Source: Holophagaceae bacterium
GTDB lineage: Bacteria; Acidobacteriota; Holophagae; Holophagales; Holophagaceae
Direction of reading: 5' to 3'
Assembly: GCA_016720465.1 (NCBI GenBank)
Contig: JADKKO010000004.1
Location: forward strand, 558,001-622,000
Length of the DNA: 64,000 nucleotides
In this document: in pieces, positions 34,656 through 42,715 of the stretch
How the letters are laid out: the number at the start of each line of letters is the position of its first letter
Position numbering within the stretch: the stretch's first letter is position 1
Program-made: the position numbers and the translations under genes
Notes under the pieces: model-generated
The model's database searches: none
Told to the model about the DNA's origin: nothing
Seen by the model: only the letters and a program-made list of their open reading frames with translations

Positions 34656-34955
34656 TCGTGCTCCTCATGTGACAGTTTGCGATTCCAATGACACACACCG
34701 GGGTTCTATATCAGTTCTCAGGTGTGAATTTATAAACTGTAGGCGCAATATCTTGCCCAACAATGGCGCAGATGGAGAATTCTCAGTTCAAAACAGGATT
34801 TCAAACCATTCCAGGATTTGGAGATACAGTTCAAACTCCATTCTTAACGTTCAATCTAGTCCCGACACCCTTGTTGCAACTTGCTACGAAAAATTTCGTT
34901 GAAACCTACGATAAACTTCGTACACATTGTTTCGTAGGCAATCCTGGAGCATCCC
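34656..34955. other. AT-rich divergent intergenic region between KAP NTPase and blaI
   Basis: This 300-base gap separates the divergent KAP and BlaI genes and shares the low G+C of the KAP gene. No convincing short gene is seen. The KAP side has TTGG and TTGC elements in GG-N10-GC spacing on the minus strand (34742-34760), matching the sigma-54 core, about 90 bases before the GTG. The blaI side carries several TACGA/TCGTA palindromes, listed separately. Confidence 0.6.
34886..34938 (+). promoter_or_regulatory. Probable BlaI-type operator cluster (TACGAA palindromes)
   Basis: Three dyads lie just upstream of blaI. ACGAAA-AA-TTTCGT (34886-34899) is a perfect palindrome, TACGA-N6-TCGTA (34907-34922) is a second, and CCTACGA (34905-34911) pairs with TCGTAGG (34932-34938). 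BlaI/MecI repressors bind such short dyads as dimers and repress their own operon. The position, 17 to 70 bases before the ATG at 34956, fits autorepression. Binding is inferred. Confidence 0.55.
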
Positions 34956-35357
34956 ATGTCCTTGGCGAACGACCAGCCCCTTCGGCCCGCGAAACCCACG
35001 GACGGCGAACTGGCCATCCTCACGGTGCTCTGGCAGTTGGGGCCGTCGACGGTCCGGCAGATCTTCGATGTGCTGAGCGAGAGCAGGGACCTGGGCTACA
35101 CCACGGTGCTGAAGATGCTGCAGATCATGACCGACAAGGGCCTGGTGACCCGCAATGAGACGGAGCGCACCCATGTGTACACGGAGCGCTATTCGGAATC
35201 GGACACGCAGTCCCACCTGGTGAAGGACCTCGCGGACCGGGCTTTCGGGGGGTCGGCCCTGAAGCTGGTGATGTCGGCCCTGGCCTCCAAGCGGGCTAGC
35301 CGCAAGGAACTCGCGGAAATCCGTCGTCTGCTCGATGAAGCCGGAGGTGGGAAATGA
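34956..35357 (+). CDS. blaI: BlaI/MecI/CopY family transcriptional repressor
   Basis: The protein is 133 residues with an N-terminal winged helix (DGELAILTVLWQLGPSTVRQ, then TTVLKMLQIMTDKGLV) and the C-terminal dimerisation segment of the penicillinase-repressor family. GGAG lies before the ATG. It is translationally coupled (ATGA) to the M56 protease gene, the classic blaI-blaR1 arrangement, in which the protease relieves repression on a signal. No beta-lactamase gene is nearby, so the regulon may concern envelope stress rather than beta-lactams. The symbol reflects family, not proven function. Confidence 0.92.
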   Translation: MSLANDQPLRPAKPTDGELAILTVLWQLGPSTVRQIFDVLSESRDLGYTTVLKMLQIMTDKGLVTRNETERTHVYTERYSESDTQSHLVKDLADRAFGGSALKLVMSALASKRASRKELAEIRRLLDEAGGGK

Positions 35358-37423
35358 CTGCGCTTTTCCAGAATGGCCTCTTCCAGAATCTCTGGTCCCA
35401 GGCCCTGGCCTGGACCCTGCTCAACTTCCTGTGGGAGGGCGCGGTGCTCGGCTTCGTGGCCTGGGCGGGCCTCCGCCTGCTCCGGCGCCGCAGCGCCAAC
35501 ACCCGCTACCTGTGGGGCTGCGTCTGCCTGGGCCTGATGCTCGCCTCCGCCGCCGGAACCTTCATCCTGCTGCGCCCCCTGTTCCAGACCGCCGCACCGG
35601 CCGCGGCCGCAACCCTGGATTCGCAGCTCCTCCGCGCCGCGATGCAGGACGCCCCCTGGCCGCTCCGGGCCCGGCTGGCCTTCGCGCCGTACCTGCCTTG
35701 GGCCCTGGCCGTGTGGAGCCTCGGCGTGGTGCTGCTCACGCTGCGCCTGGCGGGCGCCTGGCTCTGGCTCCAGCGCTTGCGCTACCGCAGCGTCGAACCC
35801 GCCGGGGCCGAATTCCAGATGCAGCTCAACACGCTCATCCGCCGCCTCCACGTGGATCGCGCGGTGGGACTCTTCAAGTCCGCCCTGGTGGAAGCCCCGC
35901 TGGTGATCGGATGGCTGCGGCCCGCCATCCTGGTGCCCGCCGCGGCGCTTGCCGGCCTGGCGCCCGACGCCCTGGAGGCGGTCCTCGCGCACGAATTGGC
36001 CCACATCCGCCGCCACGACTACCTGGTGAACCTGCTGCAATCGGCGGCGGAGATCCTGTTCTTCTACCATCCAGCGGTGTGGTGGCTGTCTGCCGAGATC
36101 CGCTTGGAACGCGAAAACGCCTGCGACGACGTGGCCGTCTCAAGCTGCGGCGACGCCCTGCTCTATGCCCGCTCCCTCGCCCGGCTGGAGGAACTGCGCG
36201 GTTCCATGCCCAGCCCCAAACTCGCTCTCGCATCCAACGGAGGTTCCCTCATGAATCGCATCCACCGCCTTCTCCTGCCGCCCCTGCCGCCGTCGAACAC
36301 GGCCAAGGCGGGGCTCATCGCGGCCCTGGCCTTCAGCCTGCTGGGGGCCACCAGCTACAAGATCGCCCAGACGCCCGCGCCGAAACCCGAGGAATCCAAA
36401 TCCCAGAAAATCTCCAAGGTGGTCGTGCGCACCGCGGACGGCGACAAGAAGGTGAACATGAACGTGAACATGGACGGGGATGTGCGCCTCGATCTCGAAT
36501 CCAAGGAGCTCGTGAAGCTGGGGCCCGGCGGTTCCATCGAATTGAAGGTCCGTGAAGGCGGCAAGCTCAAGAAATTCACGGCGCGCAAGGATGCCAAAGG
36601 GGAAGTGCGCGAATGGACCGTGGATGGCAAGGCCGCGCCCATGACACCCGAGGATGAAGCCTGGCTGAAGCAGCACCTGAAGGAATTGAAGCGGCAGGAA
36701 GGCCAGGCGCCGGAGCACCGCGCCCGGAAAATCATCATCAAGCGGCACGGGGATTCGGAGGTCGTCAATATCGAGGGTCTTGACGAACTCGAAGGGCTGG
36801 CGGAATTCGATTGGGTGGGTGAGCTGGGTGATCATCCGGACGGCCCGGAAGCGGAGCGGATGCGGCACGAGCACATGAAGAAGATCGTCATCGATTCCAA
36901 ACGCATGGCCAAGGATGCCGAGGGCCAGGCCAAGGAGGCGGAACGGATGGCCAGGCATGCGGCCCAGCGCGCCAAGGAGATCCGCATCATCGTGAAGAAA
37001 AACAAGGAAATGGCCGAGCACATGGGGCAGCTCGGCGAAGAGATGAGGAAGAAGGTCCGGGTGTTCGTCGATACCGATGACATCGAGCTTCCAGAACTCG
37101 ATGTGGATGTGGCGCCGCGGGCTGACGGCAGCTTGCCGCGCGCCCCGCGGGTGAAGGTGCTGCGGTTCGGTGGAAAGGACGGCGTCGATTCCCGGAACCT
37201 CGAAATCGAGATCCTGAAAAAGCAGATCGAACACATGAAGGACCGGCTGGAACGGTTGCAGAAGGGTGAAGCGGCCCCCCGGATCGCGCCCATGCATCCA
37301 TTGCGGCCGATGCCGCCCATGCCGCCGCCCCCGCCGTCTGACGCGCCGCCGCCACCACCCGCGCCACCTGCGCCGCTGCCTCCCACGCCACCGGAAGCGC
37401 CTGCGCCTGGCGGTGCCATCTAG
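35354..37423 (+). CDS. M56 family membrane metallopeptidase with coiled-coil/proline-rich tail
   Basis: The protein is 689 residues. Four N-terminal membrane helices flank the zinc protease motif HELAHIRRHDYLVN (HELAH 213-217) with the downstream ERENACDD segment, as in BlaR1/MecR1. A further hydrophobic helix (about 317-337) follows. Unlike BlaR1 there is no penicillin-binding sensor domain: residues 340-689 are beta-rich repeats, then a charged coiled coil (KRMAKDAEGQAKEAERMARH) and a Pro-rich tail. The signal it detects is therefore unknown. It overlaps blaI by ATGA and is followed by a terminator. Confidence 0.9.
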   Translation: MTALFQNGLFQNLWSQALAWTLLNFLWEGAVLGFVAWAGLRLLRRRSANTRYLWGCVCLGLMLASAAGTFILLRPLFQTAAPAAAATLDSQLLRAAMQDAPWPLRARLAFAPYLPWALAVWSLGVVLLTLRLAGAWLWLQRLRYRSVEPAGAEFQMQLNTLIRRLHVDRAVGLFKSALVEAPLVIGWLRPAILVPAAALAGLAPDALEAVLAHELAHIRRHDYLVNLLQSAAEILFFYHPAVWWLSAEIRLERENACDDVAVSSCGDALLYARSLARLEELRGSMPSPKLALASNGGSLMNRIHRLLLPPLPPSNTAKAGLIAALAFSLLGATSYKIAQTPAPKPEESKSQKISKVVVRTADGDKKVNMNVNMDGDVRLDLESKELVKLGPGGSIELKVREGGKLKKFTARKDAKGEVREWTVDGKAAPMTPEDEAWLKQHLKELKRQEGQAPEHRARKIIIKRHGDSEVVNIEGLDELEGLAEFDWVGELGDHPDGPEAERMRHEHMKKIVIDSKRMAKDAEGQAKEAERMARHAAQRAKEIRIIVKKNKEMAEHMGQLGEEMRKKVRVFVDTDDIELPELDVDVAPRADGSLPRAPRVKVLRFGGKDGVDSRNLEIEILKKQIEHMKDRLERLQKGEAAPRIAPMHPLRPMPPMPPPPPSDAPPPPPAPPAPLPPTPPEAPAPGGAI

Positions 37424-37448
37424 CCCACCTCTGACGAGGGACAAGACC

Positions 37449-37487
37449 GGCGCCGTATCGCAAGGTCTTTGCGTTACGGCGCCTTTT
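37449..37487 (+). terminator. Rho-independent terminator after the blaI-M56 operon
   Basis: GGCGCCGTA (37449-37457) pairs with TACGGCGCC (37475-37483), with further pairing between TCGCAA and TTTGCG inside, followed by TTTT. It lies 26 bases after the M56 stop and before the convergent gene at 37533, so it may serve both directions. Confidence 0.85.
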
Positions 37488-37532
37488 GCTCTGCCGCCAC
37501 CTGCTTCATCGGGCGGCGCTTCGTCCGCGCCC

Positions 37533-37967
37533 CTAGAAGGCGGAGACCCGGAAGGTTTCCGCCGCGGCCTCGCTGAAGGGGCCGGAACCGTAGGACGCGC
37601 GGACCTTGCCGCCGGCCATGAGCAGCACCTTGGCGAAGTGGTCCGGGTGCCACTTGAAATAGGCGAGCAGTTCGGCGCCGCCCTTGTGGACCTGCACGAT
37701 GGAATCCCAGGCCGTGTGCGACACGCGGGCCTTCATGGCCCTGGCCGTGCCCGACATGGCCTCGGCCGGAATGTAGATGGGCGTGATGGGCACGCTGATG
37801 AAATCGATGCCCTGCTCGGTGAAGAAGCGCTTCCAGGCCGCCACGTCATGCCGCGCCTCATGGTCGAATCCGAAGATGAGGGCCACAGAGGTTGCAGGCA
37901 GATCCTCCGGAATGCGGAACGCGCGCCCCGAGAGCGTGGTGCCGAGGAGGGAAGGGATCGTATCCAT
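37533..37967 (-). CDS. Small redoxin-like protein without catalytic cysteines
   Basis: The protein is 144 residues with the strand/helix order of a thioredoxin or peroxiredoxin fold (TSVALIFGFDHEARHDVAAWKRFF), but no CxxC or peroxidatic Cys is present, so redox activity is doubtful. No signal peptide is seen. Its start is two bases after the icmF stop on the same strand, so it is almost certainly cotranscribed with icmF. It does not resemble any known partner of acyl-CoA mutases. Function unknown. Confidence 0.75.
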   Translation of the reverse strand: MDTIPSLLGTTLSGRAFRIPEDLPATSVALIFGFDHEARHDVAAWKRFFTEQGIDFISVPITPIYIPAEAMSGTARAMKARVSHTAWDSIVQVHKGGAELLAYFKWHPDHFAKVLLMAGGKVRASYGSGPFSEAAAETFRVSAF

Positions 37968-37969
37968 GA

Positions 37970-40900
37970 CTACATGTTCCTCCGGTATTGTCCGCCCACT
38001 TCATAGAGCGCGCTGCTGATCTGGCCCAGGCTGCACGTCTTCACGGTCTCCAACAGCTCCTCGAAGAGATTGCCATTCTCGACGGCCACCTGTTTCAGGC
38101 GGGCCAGCGCTTGGGGGGCCTTGGCCTGGTTGCGTTCCTGGAAGGCGGCGAGGTTCCGGATCTGCTGCTGCTTTTCCTCGTCGGTGGAGCGGATCAATTC
38201 GGTGGAACCCATTTCAGCGGCTTGGGGATTCAGGAAGGTGTTCACGCCGATGATGGGCAGTTCGCCTGAGTGCTTCAGCTGCTCGTAGTGCATGGATTCT
38301 TCCTGGATCTTGCCGCGCTGGTACATGGTTTCCATGGCGCCCAGCACGCCGCCGCGGTCGCTGATGCGGCGGAATTCCGCCAGCACGGCCTCCTCCACCA
38401 GGTCCGTGAGCTGGTCGATGATGAAGGCGCCTTGCAGGGGATTCTCATTATTCGTCAGGCCCAGCTCCCGGTTGATGATGAGCTGGATGGCCATGGCGCG
38501 CCGCACCGACGCTTCGGTCGGCGTGGTGATCGCCTCGTCATAGGCGTTCGTGTGCAGCGAATTGCAGTTGTCGGAGATGGCGTAGAGGGCCTGCAGCGTG
38601 GTGCGGATGTCGTTGAAATCGATCTCCTGGGCGTGGAGCGAGCGGCCGGAGGTCTGGATGTGGTACTTCAGCTTCTGGCTGCGCTCGTTGGCGTGGTATT
38701 TCTCGCGCATGGCGGCGGCCCAGATGCGCCGCGCCACGCGGCCGATGACGCTGTATTCCGCGTCCAGGCCGTTGCTGAAGAAGAAGGAAAGGTTCGGGGC
38801 GAAATCATCGATGAGCATGCCGCGGGACAGGTAGTACTCCACGAAGGTGAAGCCGTTGGCCAGCGTGAAGGCGAGCTGCGAAATGGGATTGGCGCCCGCT
38901 TCGGCGATGTGGTAGCCGCTGATGGAAACGCTGTAGAAATTCCGCACTTTTTCGGTGATGAAGCATTGCTGGATGTCGCCCATGACCTGAAGCGCGAATT
39001 CGGCGCTGAAGATGCAGGTGTTCTGCGCCTGGTCTTCTTTCAGGATGTCCGCCTGCACGGTGCCGCGCACGGTCTGCAGGGCTTCGGCGCGGAGCGCGGC
39101 GTAGACGTCCGCGGGCAGGACCTCATCGGCGGTGGCGCCCAGCAAGGCCAGCCCCAGCCCGGTGTTCCCGGCGGGGAGGGCGTCCGCATAGGTGGGACGG
39201 GAAAGGCCCCTGGCCTGGTAGAGCGCGTCGATTTTCGTTTGAGCCGCCTCCATCTGGCCGTGTTCCTGCAGCCACTTTTCAGCCCGCTGGTCGATGGCGG
39301 CGTTCATGAAGAAAGCCAGCAGGATGGGCGCGGGACCGTTGATGGTCATGCTCACGCTGGTGGCGGGAGCGAGCAGGTCGAAGCCGCTGTACAGTTTTTT
39401 CGCGTCGTCCAGGGTGCAGATGGAGACGCCGCTGTTGCCGACCTTTCCGTAGATGTCGGGGCGGATATGCGGATCTTCGCCGTAGAGCGTGACGCTGTCG
39501 AAGGCGGTGCTGAGCCGCGCCGCAGGCTGGCCCTTGCTCACGTAGTGGAAGCGCTTGTTGGTGCGTTCAGGCGTGCCCTCGCCCGCGAACATGCGGGTGG
39601 GGTCTTCCCCGGTGCGCTTGTACTCGAAGACGCCCGCGGTGAAGGGAAAGCGGCCGGGGATGTTCTCCAGCAACTGCCACTGGAGCAGGTCGCCCCAGCT
39701 TCTTGAGTCCGGCAGCGCGATCTTGGGGACTTTGGTGCCGCTCAGGGACTCGGTGTAGTTCCCGATGCAGATCTCCCGGCCGCGGACCACGTAGGTGTTC
39801 TCGTCATCGGTGAAGGTCTGGCGGGTCCGCTCCCAGTCGGCGAGCAGCTTCCGGCAGCCGTTGTTCAGTTCGCTCAAATGTTCCTGGTACCGCTGGCGCA
39901 GCAGCAGGATGGCGTCGCCGTTCAGGCCTTCCACAGCCTCCACGAGCTGCACGGAATCATAGAACTCCGCCATGGCCGGAACATGGTCGCCCAGCGTGAG
40001 CAACGTCGAGTACAGGCCATAGGCGGTCTCCGCGCAATCCGCCTGCTTGGCCGCCCAGCGCTTGTAGCCCTGCACCGTGTCGGCGATCTCGGCCAGGTAG
40101 CGCGCTCTTTCGCCGGGAATGATGGCGCGCTTGGCGACGGACTCCGCTGTGGCCGCCAGGCTGGAGGTCCAGCCGACGCCGGTCTTGGCGGCGATGGCCT
40201 TGATGATGTTGACGTAGGCCCAGTTGGTGCCCGGATCGTTGAACTGGCTGGCGATGGTGGCGTAGACCGGCAGGGTTTCGGCATCCGCATCGAATGATTT
40301 CCGCGCGCGCTGGAACTGCTTGCGCACATCGCGCAGGGCGTCCTCGGCGCCGCGCTTGTCGGCCTTGTTCAGGACCACCACATCGGCGAAGTCGATCATG
40401 TCGATCTTTTCGAGCTGGGTGGCCGCGCCGTATTCCGGGGTCATCACGTACATGGAGACATCCACCAGGTCCGTGATTTCCGAATCGCTCTGCCCGATGC
40501 CGGCGGTCTCGACGATGACGAGATCGAAGCCCGCGGCCATGGCTTCCTGGATGGCCGCCGCCAGCGCGTGGGAGGTGGCCTTGTGGGCGCTGCGGGTGGC
40601 CAGGCTGCGCATGAAGACCCTGGCCCGGAAATCCGGGTGGAAGATCGCATTCATGCGGATGCGGTCGCCCAGCAGCGCGCCGCCGGTCTTGCGCTTGGTG
40701 GGATCCACGCTGAGGATGGCGACTTCCTTTTCGGGAAAGTCCGCCAGGAACCGGCGCACCAGCTCGTCCGTGAGGGAGGACTTGCCTGCGCCGCCGGTGC
40801 CTGTGATGCCCAGGACGGGAACGCTCTTGGCCGGGGCCGGGCTGGCGGGCGCGGAGCCGTCGCTCAGTTCGATTTCGGTGATCTTGCGGGCCAGGGGCAG

Positions 40901-41401
40901 GGCGGCGCTCCGCCCGCGCGGATCGAAATCCGAGCGCTGCAGCATGTCGTTGATCATCCCCTGCAGGCCCATGAGGCGGCCATCCTCGGGGCTGTAGATC
41001 CGGGCGACGCCGAAGGCTTCCAGCTCGGCGATCTCGGACGGCACGATGACGCCGCCGCCGCCGCCGAAGACCTGCACATGGCCCGCGCCCGCTTCCTTCA
41101 GCAATTCCACCATGTACTTGAAATATTCCACGTGGCCGCCCTGGTAGCTGCTGATGGCGATGCCCTGGGCATCCTCCTGCAAGGCGGTGTCCACCACGTC
41201 CTGCACGCTGCGGTTGTGGCCCAGATGGATGACTTCGGCTCCGCTGGCCTGCAGGATCCGCCGCATGATGTTGATGCTGGCGTCGTGCCCGTCGAAGAGG
41301 CTGGCGGCCGTGACGAACCGGATCTTGTGGACGGGCCGGTAGACGCCGTCGGGGCCGACGGCCCCCCGGCTTTCCTTGGCTGCGGCTATGGCGGCGGACA
41401 T
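37970..41401 (-). CDS. icmF: Fused isobutyryl-CoA mutase (B12-dependent, with G-protein chaperone)
   Basis: The protein is 1143 residues. The N-terminal cobalamin-binding domain has DGHDASIN (H39 as lower axial ligand) and the GGGGGVI loop. A G3E-type GTPase domain follows, with Walker A GTGGAGKSS (201-209) and NKAD, homologous to the MeaI/MeaB chaperone that loads and protects B12. The C-terminal part is the methylmalonyl-CoA mutase-type TIM barrel and linker. IcmF interconverts isobutyryl-CoA and butyryl-CoA, in some cases also isovaleryl-/pivalyl-CoA. The length and domain order fit IcmF (about 1100 residues). Substrate preference cannot be read by eye. Confidence 0.93.
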   Translation of the reverse strand: MSAAIAAAKESRGAVGPDGVYRPVHKIRFVTAASLFDGHDASINIMRRILQASGAEVIHLGHNRSVQDVVDTALQEDAQGIAISSYQGGHVEYFKYMVELLKEAGAGHVQVFGGGGGVIVPSEIAELEAFGVARIYSPEDGRLMGLQGMINDMLQRSDFDPRGRSAALPLARKITEIELSDGSAPASPAPAKSVPVLGITGTGGAGKSSLTDELVRRFLADFPEKEVAILSVDPTKRKTGGALLGDRIRMNAIFHPDFRARVFMRSLATRSAHKATSHALAAAIQEAMAAGFDLVIVETAGIGQSDSEITDLVDVSMYVMTPEYGAATQLEKIDMIDFADVVVLNKADKRGAEDALRDVRKQFQRARKSFDADAETLPVYATIASQFNDPGTNWAYVNIIKAIAAKTGVGWTSSLAATAESVAKRAIIPGERARYLAEIADTVQGYKRWAAKQADCAETAYGLYSTLLTLGDHVPAMAEFYDSVQLVEAVEGLNGDAILLLRQRYQEHLSELNNGCRKLLADWERTRQTFTDDENTYVVRGREICIGNYTESLSGTKVPKIALPDSRSWGDLLQWQLLENIPGRFPFTAGVFEYKRTGEDPTRMFAGEGTPERTNKRFHYVSKGQPAARLSTAFDSVTLYGEDPHIRPDIYGKVGNSGVSICTLDDAKKLYSGFDLLAPATSVSMTINGPAPILLAFFMNAAIDQRAEKWLQEHGQMEAAQTKIDALYQARGLSRPTYADALPAGNTGLGLALLGATADEVLPADVYAALRAEALQTVRGTVQADILKEDQAQNTCIFSAEFALQVMGDIQQCFITEKVRNFYSVSISGYHIAEAGANPISQLAFTLANGFTFVEYYLSRGMLIDDFAPNLSFFFSNGLDAEYSVIGRVARRIWAAAMREKYHANERSQKLKYHIQTSGRSLHAQEIDFNDIRTTLQALYAISDNCNSLHTNAYDEAITTPTEASVRRAMAIQLIINRELGLTNNENPLQGAFIIDQLTDLVEEAVLAEFRRISDRGGVLGAMETMYQRGKIQEESMHYEQLKHSGELPIIGVNTFLNPQAAEMGSTELIRSTDEEKQQQIRNLAAFQERNQAKAPQALARLKQVAVENGNLFEELLETVKTCSLGQISSALYEVGGQYRRNM

Positions 41402-41491
41402 TTCGCACCTCAGCTTCCTAGTGTAACTGCGCTGCGGTTGGGAGCTTCCGGCCGGATCAGGGCATCATTACCTTTTAGGGGCGGAGCCGCG

Positions 41492-42676
41492 ATGCGATGG
41501 AATCTGGTACAACGGACGGGACGCCGGGCAGGTCGGCTGCTGCTCGCATCCGCGCCTTTGCTCTGGGCGGCCCAGGCTCCCGAAGGCAAGATCACCACGC
41601 GGGAAGCGGTGGCCATCCAGAAGGCCAGGAAGGGCGCCAGGCCCCGGCCCGTGGCGCCGCGCCCCCCCCTGCTTCCCGCGGAGCAGAACGCCGCCAGGCT
41701 CTTCAGGAACGCGAAGCAGTCCGTGGTCTACATCACGAGCATCGTGCTGGCGGCCAACCCGAAGATGGAGGACGCCCCGGCGGGGACCGGCACCGGCTTC
41801 GTGTGGGACGACCAGGGCCACGTGGTCACGAACCAGCACGTGGTCAACACCGACGCGGTCAAGGGCCAGGGCCCCACGGACGAGGCCGACGCCCTGAACG
41901 TGACCCTCGCCGACGGCAAGACCTACAAGGCCCAGGTCATCGGCCGCAGCCTCAGCTACGATATCGCCGTGCTGCAGGTCTTCGCGCCGCTGGACCGGCT
42001 GAAACCGCTGCCGCTCGGCAAATCCACCGAATTGCTGGTGGGCCAGACCGCCTACGCCATCGGCAATCCCTACGGTCTGGACCATACCCTCACCAGCGGC
42101 ATCGTCTCGGCCCTGAACCGTGAAATCTCCTCGAGCCTCGGCAACGCCATCCGGGGCGTCATCCAAACCGACGCGGCCATCAACCCCGGCAATTCCGGAG
42201 GGCCGCTGCTGGACAGCGCGGGCCGCCTGATCGGCATGAACACTTCGGTCATCGGCCCCGGGAACCGCGCCGGCATCGGCTTTGCCATTCCCGTGGACAC
42301 CCTCAACCGCGTGGTGCCCCTGCTCATCGCCCGGGGCCAGCTGGAGCCCGTGTACCTGGGATTCACGGCCCTCATTCCGGCCTACGCGCGCGCGCTGGGC
42401 GTCACCCAAGGCGTCATGGTCAGCGATGTGGAGGCCGGCAGTCCCGCGGCCCAGGCCGGGCTTCGGCCCCTCCGGCTAGACCGGGAGGGCCATGTGGTGG
42501 CCGCCGGAGACATCCTTTTAACCTACCAGGGCACGCCCATCCAGAACGGCGTGCAGCTCTTCGACCTGCTCGAGGTGGAGCCGCCGAAAGGCCCGGTGGT
42601 GTTTGACGTCATGCGGGACGGGAAGGTGGGCAAGGTCACGCTGGTTGTGGAACCGCCCAAGGCGCTGAAACACTGA
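41492..42676 (+). CDS. Exported DegP/HtrA-like serine protease with one PDZ domain
   Basis: The protein is 394 residues from ATG 41492, which starts a signal-like segment (GRLLLASAPLLWAAQA). Trypsin-type residues are His in VVTNQHVV (H116), Asp in LSYDIAVL (D157) and Ser in NPGNSGGPLL (S235). A single C-terminal PDZ domain follows (about 285-390). Such proteases degrade or refold damaged envelope proteins. It is divergent from icmF and convergent with the DUF1573-like gene. Symbols degP/degS are not given because the paralogue is uncertain. Confidence 0.9.
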   Translation: MRWNLVQRTGRRAGRLLLASAPLLWAAQAPEGKITTREAVAIQKARKGARPRPVAPRPPLLPAEQNAARLFRNAKQSVVYITSIVLAANPKMEDAPAGTGTGFVWDDQGHVVTNQHVVNTDAVKGQGPTDEADALNVTLADGKTYKAQVIGRSLSYDIAVLQVFAPLDRLKPLPLGKSTELLVGQTAYAIGNPYGLDHTLTSGIVSALNREISSSLGNAIRGVIQTDAAINPGNSGGPLLDSAGRLIGMNTSVIGPGNRAGIGFAIPVDTLNRVVPLLIARGQLEPVYLGFTALIPAYARALGVTQGVMVSDVEAGSPAAQAGLRPLRLDREGHVVAAGDILLTYQGTPIQNGVQLFDLLEVEPPKGPVVFDVMRDGKVGKVTLVVEPPKALKH

Positions 42677-42715
42677 ATCCCCCTGAGGATCCAGCGCTGG
42701 CTTCAGCTTTCAGCG
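42663..42715. terminator. Possible convergent terminator hairpin
   Basis: CGCTGAAA (42663-42670) and TTTCAGCG (42708-42715) are perfect inverted repeats that span both convergent stop codons, with a CCAGCGCTGG palindrome inside. There is no clear T-run, so termination is only a possibility. Confidence 0.3.

Noticed and set aside
34763..35158. A 131-codon plus-strand frame overlapping blaI.
   Set aside because: Most of it is the shifted frame of blaI; only the first third lies in intergenic DNA and it has no ribosome binding site.
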